A DNA stretch of 8,129 nt from Clostridiaceae bacterium (GCA_012512865.1 JAAZDH010000232.1:1-8129); one strand, 5' to 3'. Counted from the first letter of the stretch, positions 1 to 6,709 are shown. Numbers and translations are program-made. Notes: generated by a model from the sequence alone, not told the origin.

Positions 1-1060
1 CATTGGAATAAGATATAAATAAAACAAGATAAGTCACCAGCTTGATTATTGCCCGGTTTTTAAGTACGCTGCCAATAGCGGGTTTTATTCTGGGAATTTT
101 TTCCCCGTGGGGGGTTATTCCCGGGTCACTCATTTCCGTGCTTTTTGCCCCTGGAATCTTTACTTCTGAAAATATAAAATAGAATATTGCCGCTGCAACC
201 ATAAGCAGAAGCCCGAAGGGCCGTATTGAATTTGTCACCGCGCAAAGGATGCCAAGCATTGCGAAGAATGCCGCCTGTACGCGGAAATCCTTTATATAAC
301 CTGAATCCAATATATGTAAAAAGAATAATATACATAACAGGAAAAGAAACGTATAAAGCTCCTCTGACGCAACGAGGGAATTGTACATGATTTGCGAAGG
401 CCAAAACGCCCATATTATCGCTGCAATAAAGCCGCACCTTTCATCAAGCAGTTTCTTTCCCAGGAAATATAAAGTAATCGCCATCCCGCATCCCAGGATA
501 ATGTTAAATATTTGCGCAGCTTTAACACTTGGGCCAAATATCCTGTATATAATCGAAAGAACTGCAGGGTAGCCTATAACATGGGGAAAGAGGGAAACAT
601 AGTTATTGCCGGCTGCCTTTCCTTCAACCATCTGTATGGCAACAAGATTAAAGGTTTGGAAATCCGACACGGGTGCCACATTTACAAGGTTAATCCAAAT
701 TATTCTTGGAACAGCAGTGCATAATACAATGAGGGAAACTGATACCGGCTTGTTATTGTAAATAAATCTGCCATACCTTAAGAAAAGCTTTACAATGAAT
801 AATACCATTGCCGATGTGAGAATAATAGCCGCTATGTAGATGAACCAGTATATATTTCCGATGCTGCCTGCCCCTGTGTTACCTGTTCTAAATAGATCCG
901 ATATTATTGGTTTATAAATTACAAACATTCCTATTGTAACCAGGACAAATACCCCGAATAGTGCGGAAAAAAAGATTGACGCCATGTCTTTCAGGCTGGT
1001 CTTCGTTCTTTCCCCGGCTTCCTTCTTTTTCACGGTTTCCCCTTCTTTTAAGTTTTTCAT
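1..1060 (-). CDS. GT-C fold membrane glycosyltransferase, GT39/PMT-like (3' end outside window)
   Basis: The frame is open from the start codon to the left edge, so about 353 residues of a longer protein are visible. A short basic, charged cytoplasmic N-terminus is followed by many hydrophobic segments. Counting from this start, likely spans lie near residues 27-49, 70-94, 107-126, 183-201, 234-251, 261-279 and 282-298. After the second or third span comes a loop with Asp133 in a VSDF motif, where GT-C enzymes keep an acidic catalytic residue. Further on are SEELYTFLF and SIRPFG, patterns typical of bacterial GT39-like proteins. The family moves a sugar from a polyprenyl-phosphate donor onto an acceptor at the outer membrane face; donor and acceptor cannot be read here. 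ATG 1060 has AGGA six bases upstream. An in-frame ATG at 1093, with GGAAGGG 11 bases upstream, would add 11 Gly-rich residues. It lies downstream of the RNase H gene on the same strand and is probably co-transcribed. Confidence 0.8.
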   Translation of the reverse strand, partial: MKNLKEGETVKKKEAGERTKTSLKDMASIFFSALFGVFVLVTIGMFVIYKPIISDLFRTGNTGAGSIGNIYWFIYIAAIILTSAMVLFIVKLFLRYGRFIYNNKPVSVSLIVLCTAVPRIIWINLVNVAPVSDFQTFNLVAIQMVEGKAAGNNYVSLFPHVIGYPAVLSIIYRIFGPSVKAAQIFNIILGCGMAITLYFLGKKLLDERCGFIAAIIWAFWPSQIMYNSLVASEELYTFLFLLCILFFLHILDSGYIKDFRVQAAFFAMLGILCAVTNSIRPFGLLLMVAAAIFYFIFSEVKIPGAKSTEMSDPGITPHGEKIPRIKPAIGSVLKNRAIIKLVTYLVLFISYSN

Positions 1061-1147
1061 TTCATTTCCTGCTTTTGTTCCTGTTCCGCCCATACCAGTT
1101 ATGTCCCTTCCATCCTTCTTTCTTTCCTTTTCCGGCAATCCCCGGCT

Positions 1148-2236
1148 TTATGGGCTGCCTGCCCCTTTTTTGGCAAGCTCATCCGCCCTTTCATTGAATT
1201 CCACGCCCGAATGCCCGGCCACCTTCTTCCATTCAATTTCAATACCGCTGTTCAAGACATACTCCTTGTAAGCCCTTGTCATCGGGATTTTTGCCAAGTA
1301 TTCCCCGTCAACCCATTTCCTAAGGTTCTCAAAATCATGGTAGATTATAACCTTCATAATATTTTCACTCTTGCACCATGCCAGCGCTTCCATTACAGCG
1401 ACAATTTCGCCCCCAACCTGCCTTGAACCTTTATAGAGTTCATCCATAACAGCCCCGGCCAGTTCTTTTAATACCCTGCCATTTTTTAAAACAACCACGC
1501 CATAACCTACGGTATCCCCGATAAATGAACCATCAACATAAATTTCATATTTCGGCTCGCCAAATCCATCCTCCCGCTCTTCCCGCAGCATCTCATCCAA
1601 GCACTGCCAATGCTGCCCGCCATGTCCGGCGGTTTCAGGATGCTTGCCGGTATCCTTTATTTCTTCCCATGCCTTAAGCAAAACATCCTCAATTGACTTG
1701 TCTTTTAATTCCCGGGTCCGCACGGAGTAAGAATCCCTCGTGGCTTTATAATCAATTATCAAGCTGCCGTAAAAATATCCATCCTTTTCTATTGATAGCT
1801 TGAGCATGTAATCCCTCACCATGGCAACCCGGGCCCTGATGCCGCGGTTTTTCAATGCTGCCATGTATTCGCTCGCCTTCATTCGAAGCTTATCTTCATG
1901 CAAGTATGTCGCTTCAACAGGTGCTGCCGCTCCCGGAATTACTGCTTCGCCAGCGTTACCGCACCCCTTGTTGTTGCTCTTGTTGCTGCTATTCTTATTA
2001 TTCTTATTATCATCGCAATTGCTATTATTGTCGCTATTCATATTATTACCCCTGTTGTCTCCATTCTTATTATTATCCTTATTGTTGTTGCTTTTTTTGT
2101 TATCATTCACCCTGCCATTACTCTTGTTGCAGCTATTCTTCTTGCTGTTACTATTATTATTGTTATTATTGATACACCTGTTATCGATATTATTATCGTT
2201 GTTATTAGTGTTGTTTTCGTAATTATCGTTAATCAT
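1148..2236 (-). CDS. Ribonuclease HI-type protein with asparagine-rich N-terminal region
   Basis: This 362-residue protein has three parts. Residues 1-90 are low complexity, with 42 Asn plus Asp, Ser and Lys. Residues about 110-195 form a compact mixed alpha/beta-looking region that I do not recognise. Residues about 228-360 are an RNase H domain. All catalytic positions are present: Asp235 (YVDGSF), Glu277 (GGE), Asp301 (YHDFEN), His342 (GHSG) and Asp352 (ERADELA). It should cut the RNA strand of RNA:DNA hybrids in the cytoplasm using Mg2+ or Mn2+. A typical RNase HI is only about 150 residues, so over half of this protein is extra. The usual bacterial or eukaryotic N-terminal hybrid-binding (viroplasmin) motif is not visible. 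ATG 2236 has AGAGGGG six bases upstream. Starts at Met66 or Met119 would skip the Asn tract but have no comparable support. The glycosyltransferase gene follows on the same strand. Confidence 0.88.
   Translation of the reverse strand: MINDNYENNTNNNDNNIDNRCINNNNNNSNSKKNSCNKSNGRVNDNKKSNNNKDNNKNGDNRGNNMNSDNNSNCDDNKNNKNSSNKSNNKGCGNAGEAVIPGAAAPVEATYLHEDKLRMKASEYMAALKNRGIRARVAMVRDYMLKLSIEKDGYFYGSLIIDYKATRDSYSVRTRELKDKSIEDVLLKAWEEIKDTGKHPETAGHGGQHWQCLDEMLREEREDGFGEPKYEIYVDGSFIGDTVGYGVVVLKNGRVLKELAGAVMDELYKGSRQVGGEIVAVMEALAWCKSENIMKVIIYHDFENLRKWVDGEYLAKIPMTRAYKEYVLNSGIEIEWKKVAGHSGVEFNERADELAKKGAGSP
1967..2236 (-). repeat. Simple-sequence tract encoding the Asn-rich region
   Basis: Codons 1-90 of the RNase H gene are almost all AAT, AAC, GAT, AGC and AAA, read on the plus strand as an irregular run of TTATTATTG-like triplets. 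The tract is imperfect, so it is not a clean microsatellite. Slippage in units of three would change protein length without breaking the frame. Opposite-strand frames here give leucine- or isoleucine-rich nonsense. Confidence 0.85.
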
Positions 2237-2432
2237 GCCGAGCCCCTCTCTTTGCCCTTTTTTACCGGGCTTCGGCCTTTCATGCCATACCCCTGGCCAA
2301 TTTTCCCTGCCTATTCCCCCGCTCTATTTCCCCGGTCATTAATCCCGGTTCAAACAGCCTTGGTCCCAAGCCAATTTTGATCTTCAGCCATGATGTAAAT
2401 GAATACAAGCCAATATGCAAACTATTACAATT

Positions 2433-2462
2433 ATTATATAATATTATTGCTGTATTGCACAA
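2433..2462 (-). promoter_or_regulatory. Candidate sigma-A promoter for the RNase H gene
   Basis: On the minus strand a TTGTGC -35-like hexamer (2457-2462) is followed by 18 bases and a perfect TATAAT (2433-2438). The -35 match is weak. The predicted leader to the start codon is about 190 nt, long for this organism's genes, so a closer start is possible. Confidence 0.45.
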
Positions 2463-2483
2463 ATTTAAAAAAATTTATACCGG

Positions 2484-2518
2484 TTTTGCACCGTGTTTTA
2501 AACATTTTGCACCGCGTT
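2484..2518. repeat. Two 14-bp direct repeats, TTTTGCACCGYGTT
   Basis: Copies at 2484-2497 and 2505-2518 differ at one base and start 21 bp apart, about two helical turns, so they would lie on the same DNA face. A shorter copy of the core (TTGCAC at 2455-2460) overlaps the candidate -35 of the minus-strand promoter, 31 bp from the nearest repeat core, about three turns. This resembles an operator series, but the binding protein is unknown. Confidence 0.6.
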
Positions 2519-2519
2519 G

Positions 2520-2646
2520 TTGAATACCTTGAGCATTGTTTTATGCTGTTTGAATACCTGCATACTTGAATATAATTGCATATTTGAATAATTGTTTATT
2601 TATGTTTTATACGTTTGAATACTTGTACATTTAAATACTTGTTAAA
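2520..2646. repeat. Degenerate tandem array of about 16-bp TTGAATACTTG units
   Basis: The word TTGAATA or a close variant starts at 2520, 2550, 2566, 2584, 2615 and 2631 (the last TTAAATA). Distances are 30, 16, 18, 31 and 16 bp, that is, one or two units of about 16 bp. The typical unit continues ACYTG then a short A/T-rich tail. No frame is open across the array, so it is not coding. It ends 12 bp before the folA Shine-Dalgarno sequence and must overlap that gene's promoter or leader. Confidence 0.65.
2550..2576 (+). promoter_or_regulatory. Possible folA promoter inside the repeat array
   Basis: A perfect TATAAT at 2571-2576 lies 15 bases after TTGAAT (2550-2555). With a 16-base spacer the -35 would read TTTGAA. 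The spacing is short and the hexamer is itself part of the repeat, so this is only the best of several weak choices. It would give a leader of nearly 90 nt. Confidence 0.3.
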
Positions 2647-2670
2647 TGATTTAATGCGGAGGTTCGGCAG

Positions 2671-3150
2671 ATGATCATATCAATAATTGCAGCTGTTTCA
2701 AAGAACAACGTGATTGGCAGGGATGGAAAAATCCCATGGCATATCCCCGGGGAGCAAAAGCGGTTCAGGGAGCTTACAACGGGCAAAACAATAATAATCG
2801 GCAGGAAGTCTTTTGAAGAAATCGGAAGACCCCTGCCTGACAGGAAAACCGTTGTCCTGTCCAAGACAAAAAACTATTCAGCAGAAAACTGTATAACCGT
2901 GGATTCTTTTTCAAAGGCCCTTGAACTCCTGGAAAACGAAAAAGAGGTATTTATTGCCGGGGGTGCGGAAGTGTACAAGGCCGCCCTTCCATACGCGGAA
3001 TATATTTACCTGACAGCTATCGACAGGTGTTTTGAAGGCAATGTTTATTTCCCCGATTTTAACAAGGATGATTTTACTGTCATATACGAGCAAAGGGTAG
3101 AAGGCCCCATACCGTACACTTATTATACCTATAAAAGGATTTCTGCCTGA
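2671..3150 (+). CDS. folA: Dihydrofolate reductase
   Basis: The 159-residue product has the normal length for a chromosomal bacterial DHFR. It reduces dihydrofolate to tetrahydrofolate with NADPH in the cytoplasm, supporting thymidylate, purine, glycine and methionine synthesis. Landmarks in order are the N-terminal strand SIIAAVSKNNVIG, the flexible loop GRDGKIPW with Trp23, the acid position, TTGKTIIIGR (NADPH binding), GRPLPDR with Arg58 expected to bind the folate glutamate tail, and the C-terminal nucleotide motif IAGGAEVY (95-102). The acid that is Asp27 in E. coli is Glu28 here (IPGEQKRF), as in vertebrate enzymes. The start is firm: GGAGG at 2658-2662, eight bases before ATG. No thyA lies beside it. 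The gene is alone on the plus strand and converges with the mannosidase gene. Confidence 0.96.
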   Translation: MIISIIAAVSKNNVIGRDGKIPWHIPGEQKRFRELTTGKTIIIGRKSFEEIGRPLPDRKTVVLSKTKNYSAENCITVDSFSKALELLENEKEVFIAGGAEVYKAALPYAEYIYLTAIDRCFEGNVYFPDFNKDDFTVIYEQRVEGPIPYTYYTYKRISA

Positions 3151-3189
3151 AAAGATATCCAGGCAGTTCCCCGGCAGGATTCCCGGGAA
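3143..3189. terminator. Two adjacent GC-rich hairpins at the folA/mannosidase convergence
   Basis: CTGCCTG (3143-3149) pairs perfectly with CAGGCAG (3160-3166) over a 10-nt loop and overlaps the folA stop codon. Directly after it, TTCCC plus GG (3167-3174) pairs with CCGGGAA (3183-3189) with one bulged C. Neither hairpin has a proper T-run on either strand, so intrinsic termination is uncertain. The position suits a shared terminator for the two convergent transcripts. Confidence 0.4.
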
Positions 3190-3194
3190 GTCCC

Positions 3195-6100
3195 TCAGCA
3201 GAATTCCACGCATATGGTAGCTATGCTGTACGCGTCAACATCGAATATTACCCTGTCGTTATCTATTTCTACGCATGCACCATCATATTCATCTTTTCCT
3301 GCTTCTTTGGACACTGTATTGGTGTCCGCATCCTTCAGGGGTTTTTCATTAATATCGGTAAACCAGGCCCTTGATACTTTGCCTGCAAATTTGACAACCG
3401 CCCGGGTCTTTTCCCCGTCCGTTTCATAAACCCTGATAATAAGTCTTTTCTCATGGGAAGCTTTATCGGTAACCAAGCAATACCCACCGGTATGGGCGCT
3501 TTCATACCTGTTATTCCTTTCCTGTTTGCCGCAATCCCCTGCTTCGGGTACTTTTATCGCCGATATGGTCACGGTGCCGGATTCAAGGGATATAAAGCTT
3601 CCTTCCAGGGGCAAAATCCCCTTGTGTGCCCTGCCGGATATAAAGTGCACAGGGTGATTATATTCAAATGCACGTCTTATAAGTTTACAGTTGGCCAGGT
3701 CTCCCTGGTTGGTGTTTTGGCTGTCTTCCACAAGGTATTGCACAGTGCTGCCGCAAGAATCCTTTGCTGCCACGTCCAAGGCAAAACTAAATTTGTGAAT
3801 GCCCAGCTCCGGGTAGGGGTCGGGGTCATACGAACTTCTTATAAGGGAAACTGCCATTGAATTGTTATAACCCCTAAAGCCATATTTTGTACTGGTAACC
3901 AGCATCACAGCAGCGTCACCGTCCTCGGGTATTCCCGCCATCCAGCTGTTTGCGGGAACGTCCATGTCCATTGCAGGCCTGTCAATAGTCCCAAAGGGCA
4001 CGTCATACCTGTATGCCCTGCACTTGTAATTCAATGGCACATAAAAATTGAGCTGCGGCACAAACTTTCCCCTTACTGGTCTTTCCTGCCAATCACATTC
4101 AACTGTATAATTCAAGCGAGGGCTGTTGTAATCAAGATGAACGGTTACATTGAGTTTTGAATCCCCAAACTCTATCGAATAGCTTATCCATTGCCTTAGG
4201 GCGGATTTATCAATATATGACCCGTTAACCTTAACATTGTGTAATTCGTTCAAATTATACACATTCATATACCTTCCGACTCTCCAGGACGTCATACCCC
4301 TTACATCGTCCTCTTCCACCAGCCTGAAAATCCCGGCCGGCTTCCCGGGAGGCACCATTTCTTTCCCGCATTTCTTGTCCTTCAAGGAAATGATGGATGC
4401 ATTGCTGGTATCAAAACAAACCTTGATATGGTCATTTTCAAGGACAAATACATCTTCCTCGTCAACCCTGGGGCTTCTCTCCAGTTTTACGGGCAAGTCA
4501 TATAATTCTCCTTCTGAAAGGATATATGTTGTATATCCGTATGCGGGGACTTCTGCGTCAACCAGGATGCGAATGTATGTATGTCCCCAGTATGACTCCC
4601 CGGGTTTTTGATAATTCCCCTTCTTTAAGATTTGATATCTTACAGGTACCCCCGACTTATCCTTGATAACAATCCTTCTTATGTCTCCCGGCCAATCCCA
4701 TACAATAATTTCCACGGGTTCTTTTCTCTTGCCGGCTGAAGGATTGAAAAAGTGGAATATTCTCCTTTTCCCTTTGCCTCTTTCGGCCTGGGGAACTCCA
4801 AAATCTTTTATCCCGAATCCAACCCCGGCTCCTTCCGATGTGGTTTCATTGATTTCATCCGTATCATCTTCAACAACTAAAAGCCCCGAGGTATCTACTT
4901 GAGATGCAATATTCCTGAAAGCAGCCGAAATTTCGGTATTTGTGGCAGCCAATACTTGCTGGAACTGTCCCATTGCATATTCCCTGGTATCGATTACACC
5001 CGAACCAGGCAGTATATCATGGAAATGGTTGAAAAGAACCTTTTCCCAGGCACTTGCCAAAACACCCCCGCGGTATCTTCCTCCGGCAAAGGTTGTGGAT
5101 ATTGCACTGAATGCTTCAGCTTCATTCAGTTTTGCCTCGCCTACCCTGTTTGCCATTTTTATCCTTGACTGTGAAGTATAGCAACCGGTAAATATGTAAT
5201 TCAGCTCATCCGTTACCACGGGAAGCGAACCTGAAATTTTTTCAAGGATGCCGAAATATTCTGCAAAGGTTCCAAATTTTATACCCGGGAAAACAGGCCA
5301 TGTGTCCATATCTATTATTCTTTCAATATCCTGCCGCGTCGGTCCTCCTCCGTGGTTTCCAACACCATAAACCTTGAGCATGGTATCAAGCCCGTATTTT
5401 TCGCAAAACTCCGGTACATACAAAACCATTGATGGTTCAATCCTGGCATTATACCAGAAAGGTTCCCTGTAGACCAGGATGCTCTTACCCGAAGGCGACT
5501 GCCATTTGAATATATAGTGCTTGTCATATCCCCTGCAATGGTAATAATACTTTATTCCACCATTTGCAAGAATCTCAGGTACATTTATGTTATGCCCGAA
5601 AGTGTCCGGTTCAAAATCAATTTTCAAAGAACCGGGGCATATATCCAAAAGATGAGAAAGGTATCTCTTTGTGTTAAGGATATGCCTTGCCAAGCTCTCG
5701 CCGTTCGGCATGTTCTTGTCTGTTTCAACCCACGTGGAAGCAGTTACTTCCCATCTTCCTTCCTTCACCCTTGCTTTTATTTCCTCCAGCATACAGGGGT
5801 CAAATTCTTCCACTATCCTGTAAACCGATGCTTGCGATTGGGAATAAGTAAAATCCGGGTACTCTTTCATTAAATCCAGCATGGTCCTGAACGTGTCAAG
5901 TGTTACGGCAACTGTTTCAGCATAACTCCACACCCAGTTCATATCGATATGGGCGTGGGCAGCGCATATTATTTTATATTTCTTGGCCGCTTCCGACAAG
6001 CTGCTTATCACGCTTTCTGCTTCCAATGCTGCATGTTTCGTTATCGTTCCGTCTTCAGTAAACCTTTTATACAACGATTCAACGGCATCTTTAATTAAAG

Positions 6101-6227
6101 AATCGTACCTGCCATCGTTTACTTTTGAAAGCTTCATCCCATATGCCAACTGGGACAGGATCCTTTCGCTCCAGTAACCCGATGTTTTGCTTTTCATTAT
6201 TTCAAATTTTTCAATGACCTTGTTCAT
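3195..6227 (-). CDS. Glycoside hydrolase family 38 alpha-mannosidase
   Basis: The 1010-residue product has no signal peptide and should act in the cytoplasm, removing alpha-linked mannose from imported oligosaccharides or glycosides. The family is a zinc-dependent retaining enzyme. Zinc ligands are His93 and Asp95 (HAHIDMNW), Asp208 (EPDTFGHN), also the expected nucleophile, and His403 (NHFHDILPGS). NHGGGPT near residues 291-296 and DELNYIFTGCYTSQ near 340-353 fit bacterial GH38 enzymes. A catalytic barrel and helical domain (about 85-440) is followed by an acidic-to-basic linker (about 452-489) and a long beta-rich C-terminal half opening with HFFNPSAGKR. ATG 6227 follows AAGGAGAAGGG. Longer readings from TTG 6290 or ATG 6263 are unlikely, because the promoter -10 box lies at 6270-6275 and transcription should begin near 6263. 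The gene is monocistronic. Substrate linkage is not readable. Confidence 0.95.
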   Translation of the reverse strand: MNKVIEKFEIMKSKTSGYWSERILSQLAYGMKLSKVNDGRYDSLIKDAVESLYKRFTEDGTITKHAALEAESVISSLSEAAKKYKIICAAHAHIDMNWVWSYAETVAVTLDTFRTMLDLMKEYPDFTYSQSQASVYRIVEEFDPCMLEEIKARVKEGRWEVTASTWVETDKNMPNGESLARHILNTKRYLSHLLDICPGSLKIDFEPDTFGHNINVPEILANGGIKYYYHCRGYDKHYIFKWQSPSGKSILVYREPFWYNARIEPSMVLYVPEFCEKYGLDTMLKVYGVGNHGGGPTRQDIERIIDMDTWPVFPGIKFGTFAEYFGILEKISGSLPVVTDELNYIFTGCYTSQSRIKMANRVGEAKLNEAEAFSAISTTFAGGRYRGGVLASAWEKVLFNHFHDILPGSGVIDTREYAMGQFQQVLAATNTEISAAFRNIASQVDTSGLLVVEDDTDEINETTSEGAGVGFGIKDFGVPQAERGKGKRRIFHFFNPSAGKRKEPVEIIVWDWPGDIRRIVIKDKSGVPVRYQILKKGNYQKPGESYWGHTYIRILVDAEVPAYGYTTYILSEGELYDLPVKLERSPRVDEEDVFVLENDHIKVCFDTSNASIISLKDKKCGKEMVPPGKPAGIFRLVEEDDVRGMTSWRVGRYMNVYNLNELHNVKVNGSYIDKSALRQWISYSIEFGDSKLNVTVHLDYNSPRLNYTVECDWQERPVRGKFVPQLNFYVPLNYKCRAYRYDVPFGTIDRPAMDMDVPANSWMAGIPEDGDAAVMLVTSTKYGFRGYNNSMAVSLIRSSYDPDPYPELGIHKFSFALDVAAKDSCGSTVQYLVEDSQNTNQGDLANCKLIRRAFEYNHPVHFISGRAHKGILPLEGSFISLESGTVTISAIKVPEAGDCGKQERNNRYESAHTGGYCLVTDKASHEKRLIIRVYETDGEKTRAVVKFAGKVSRAWFTDINEKPLKDADTNTVSKEAGKDEYDGACVEIDNDRVIFDVDAYSIATICVEFC

Positions 6228-6269
6228 ACCGGCACCCTTCTCCTTGTAAATTTTATGCTTCATGCCTTC

Positions 6270-6298
6270 ATTGTATGAGATACGGGACAATTAGTCAA
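6270..6298 (-). promoter_or_regulatory. Sigma-A promoter of the alpha-mannosidase gene
   Basis: TTGACT (6293-6298), a 17-bp spacer and TACAAT (6270-6275) each match the consensus at five of six bases. Predicted transcription start is near 6263, giving a leader of about 35 nt. I see no clear operator or cre site beside it. It lies just past the tRNA terminator, so the gene is a separate transcription unit. Confidence 0.8.
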
Positions 6299-6310
6299 CA
6301 ATTATGTAAT

Positions 6311-6349
6311 AAAAAAGCAGCCAGGGTCATCTTGATCCCATCTGCTTTT
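6311..6349 (-). terminator. Rho-independent terminator of the tRNA unit
   Basis: On the minus strand AAAAGCAG pairs with CTGCTTTT, enclosing a second helix (GGG with CCC, extended by TCA with TGA). The outer stem runs into six Ts. It begins 12 nt after the encoded CCA of tRNA-fMet and separates the tRNAs from the mannosidase promoter. Confidence 0.85.
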
Positions 6350-6360
6350 CTCTCAGTGCA

Positions 6361-6436
<76 letters not shown>

Positions 6437-6523
6437 ATATTACTATCCTTGTTATTTTTTCGTTTTCAATATTTCCAGTTTTCCTACCTGCAATCTATTA
6501 TCTACTTATGAATTAAAACACTC

Positions 6524-6548
6524 TAATGTTACAATCAACGTAACATTA
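6524..6548 (-). other. Perfect 9-bp inverted repeat between the two tRNAs
   Basis: TAATGTTAC and GTAACATTA are perfectly complementary around a 7-nt loop. On the minus strand the stem is followed by GAGTGTTTTAATT, only a weak T-run, so it is a poor intrinsic terminator. It may partly terminate after tRNA-Leu, or be a spacer hairpin guiding RNase processing of the dual tRNA transcript. Confidence 0.6.
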
Positions 6549-6581
6549 ATCTAAAAAACACATACAGTCTAAATCCCAAGG

Positions 6582-6667
6582 TGCAGGAGACCGGGATCGA
6601 ACCGGTACAGTTCTTACGAACCGCAGGATTTTAAGTCCTGTGCGTCTGCCAGTTCCGCCACTCCGGC
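6582..6667 (-). tRNA. tRNA-Leu (anticodon UAA)
   Basis: This 86-nt tRNA has the long variable arm expected of leucine tRNAs (GTTC/GAAC stem). The anticodon TAA (6631-6633) sits in loop CTTAAAA, closed by CAGGA/TCCTG, and it decodes UUA and UUG. The T-arm is ACCGG TTCGATC CCGGT. The acceptor stem GCCGGAG against CTCCTGC leaves a C3-U70 mismatch. The gene encodes A73 and then CCT, so the terminal A of CCA must be added by nucleotidyltransferase, unlike the neighbouring tRNA-fMet. It is first in the tRNA transcription unit. Confidence 0.94.
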
Positions 6668-6680
6668 TAACCGCTATAAT

Positions 6681-6709
6681 ATACTACCACTAATACATTT
6701 AGGTGTCAA
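6681..6709 (-). promoter_or_regulatory. Sigma-A promoter of the tRNA unit
   Basis: A perfect TTGACA (6704-6709) is followed by a 17-bp spacer and TAGTAT (6681-6686). Transcription would start near 6674, seven bases before the tRNA-Leu 5' end. Strong -35 boxes close to the mature tRNA are usual for stable RNA genes. Confidence 0.8.

Larger units (their letters stand above)
2237..2670. other. Divergent intergenic region between the RNase H gene and folA
   Basis: This 434-nt stretch has no convincing gene. The part next to the RNase H gene (2237-2390) is GC-richer and would be its untranslated leader. The middle and right parts are strongly AT-rich. They hold a candidate promoter for the minus-strand gene (2433-2462), a pair of TTTTGCACCG repeats (2484-2518) and a degenerate array of TTGAATA repeats (2520-2646) reaching almost to the folA ribosome binding site. 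The layout suggests regulation of one or both genes, but no regulator can be named. Confidence 0.7.

Noticed and set aside
126..437. 103-residue minus-strand frame
   Set aside because: It lies inside the glycosyltransferase gene in another frame. The true frame is longer and gives membrane spans and family motifs.
1821..2380. Plus-strand Leu/Ile/Val-rich frames that look like membrane proteins
   Set aside because: They are the complement of the AAT/AAC triplet tract of the RNase H gene. They have no ribosome binding site, and the minus frame carries the conserved active site.
2280..2462. 60-residue minus-strand frame upstream of the RNase H gene
   Set aside because: It has no ribosome binding site and no recognisable features, and its start overlaps the candidate promoter. 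It looks like chance openness in a leader.
2484..2646. Repeats considered as a CRISPR array
   Set aside because: Units are short (10-16 bp), degenerate and nearly contiguous, without unique spacers of constant length. No cas gene is present.
1..6227. Glycosyltransferase plus mannosidase as one glycan system
   Set aside because: The genes are about 2 kb apart, in separate transcription units with folA on the opposite strand between them. Nothing shows the glycosyltransferase uses mannose.
6228..6290. Longer mannosidase N-terminus from TTG 6290 or ATG 6263
   Set aside because: The promoter -10 box is at 6270-6275, so a TTG at 6290 lies upstream of transcription. ATG 6263 sits at the predicted transcript start without a ribosome binding site, while ATG 6227 has a strong one.
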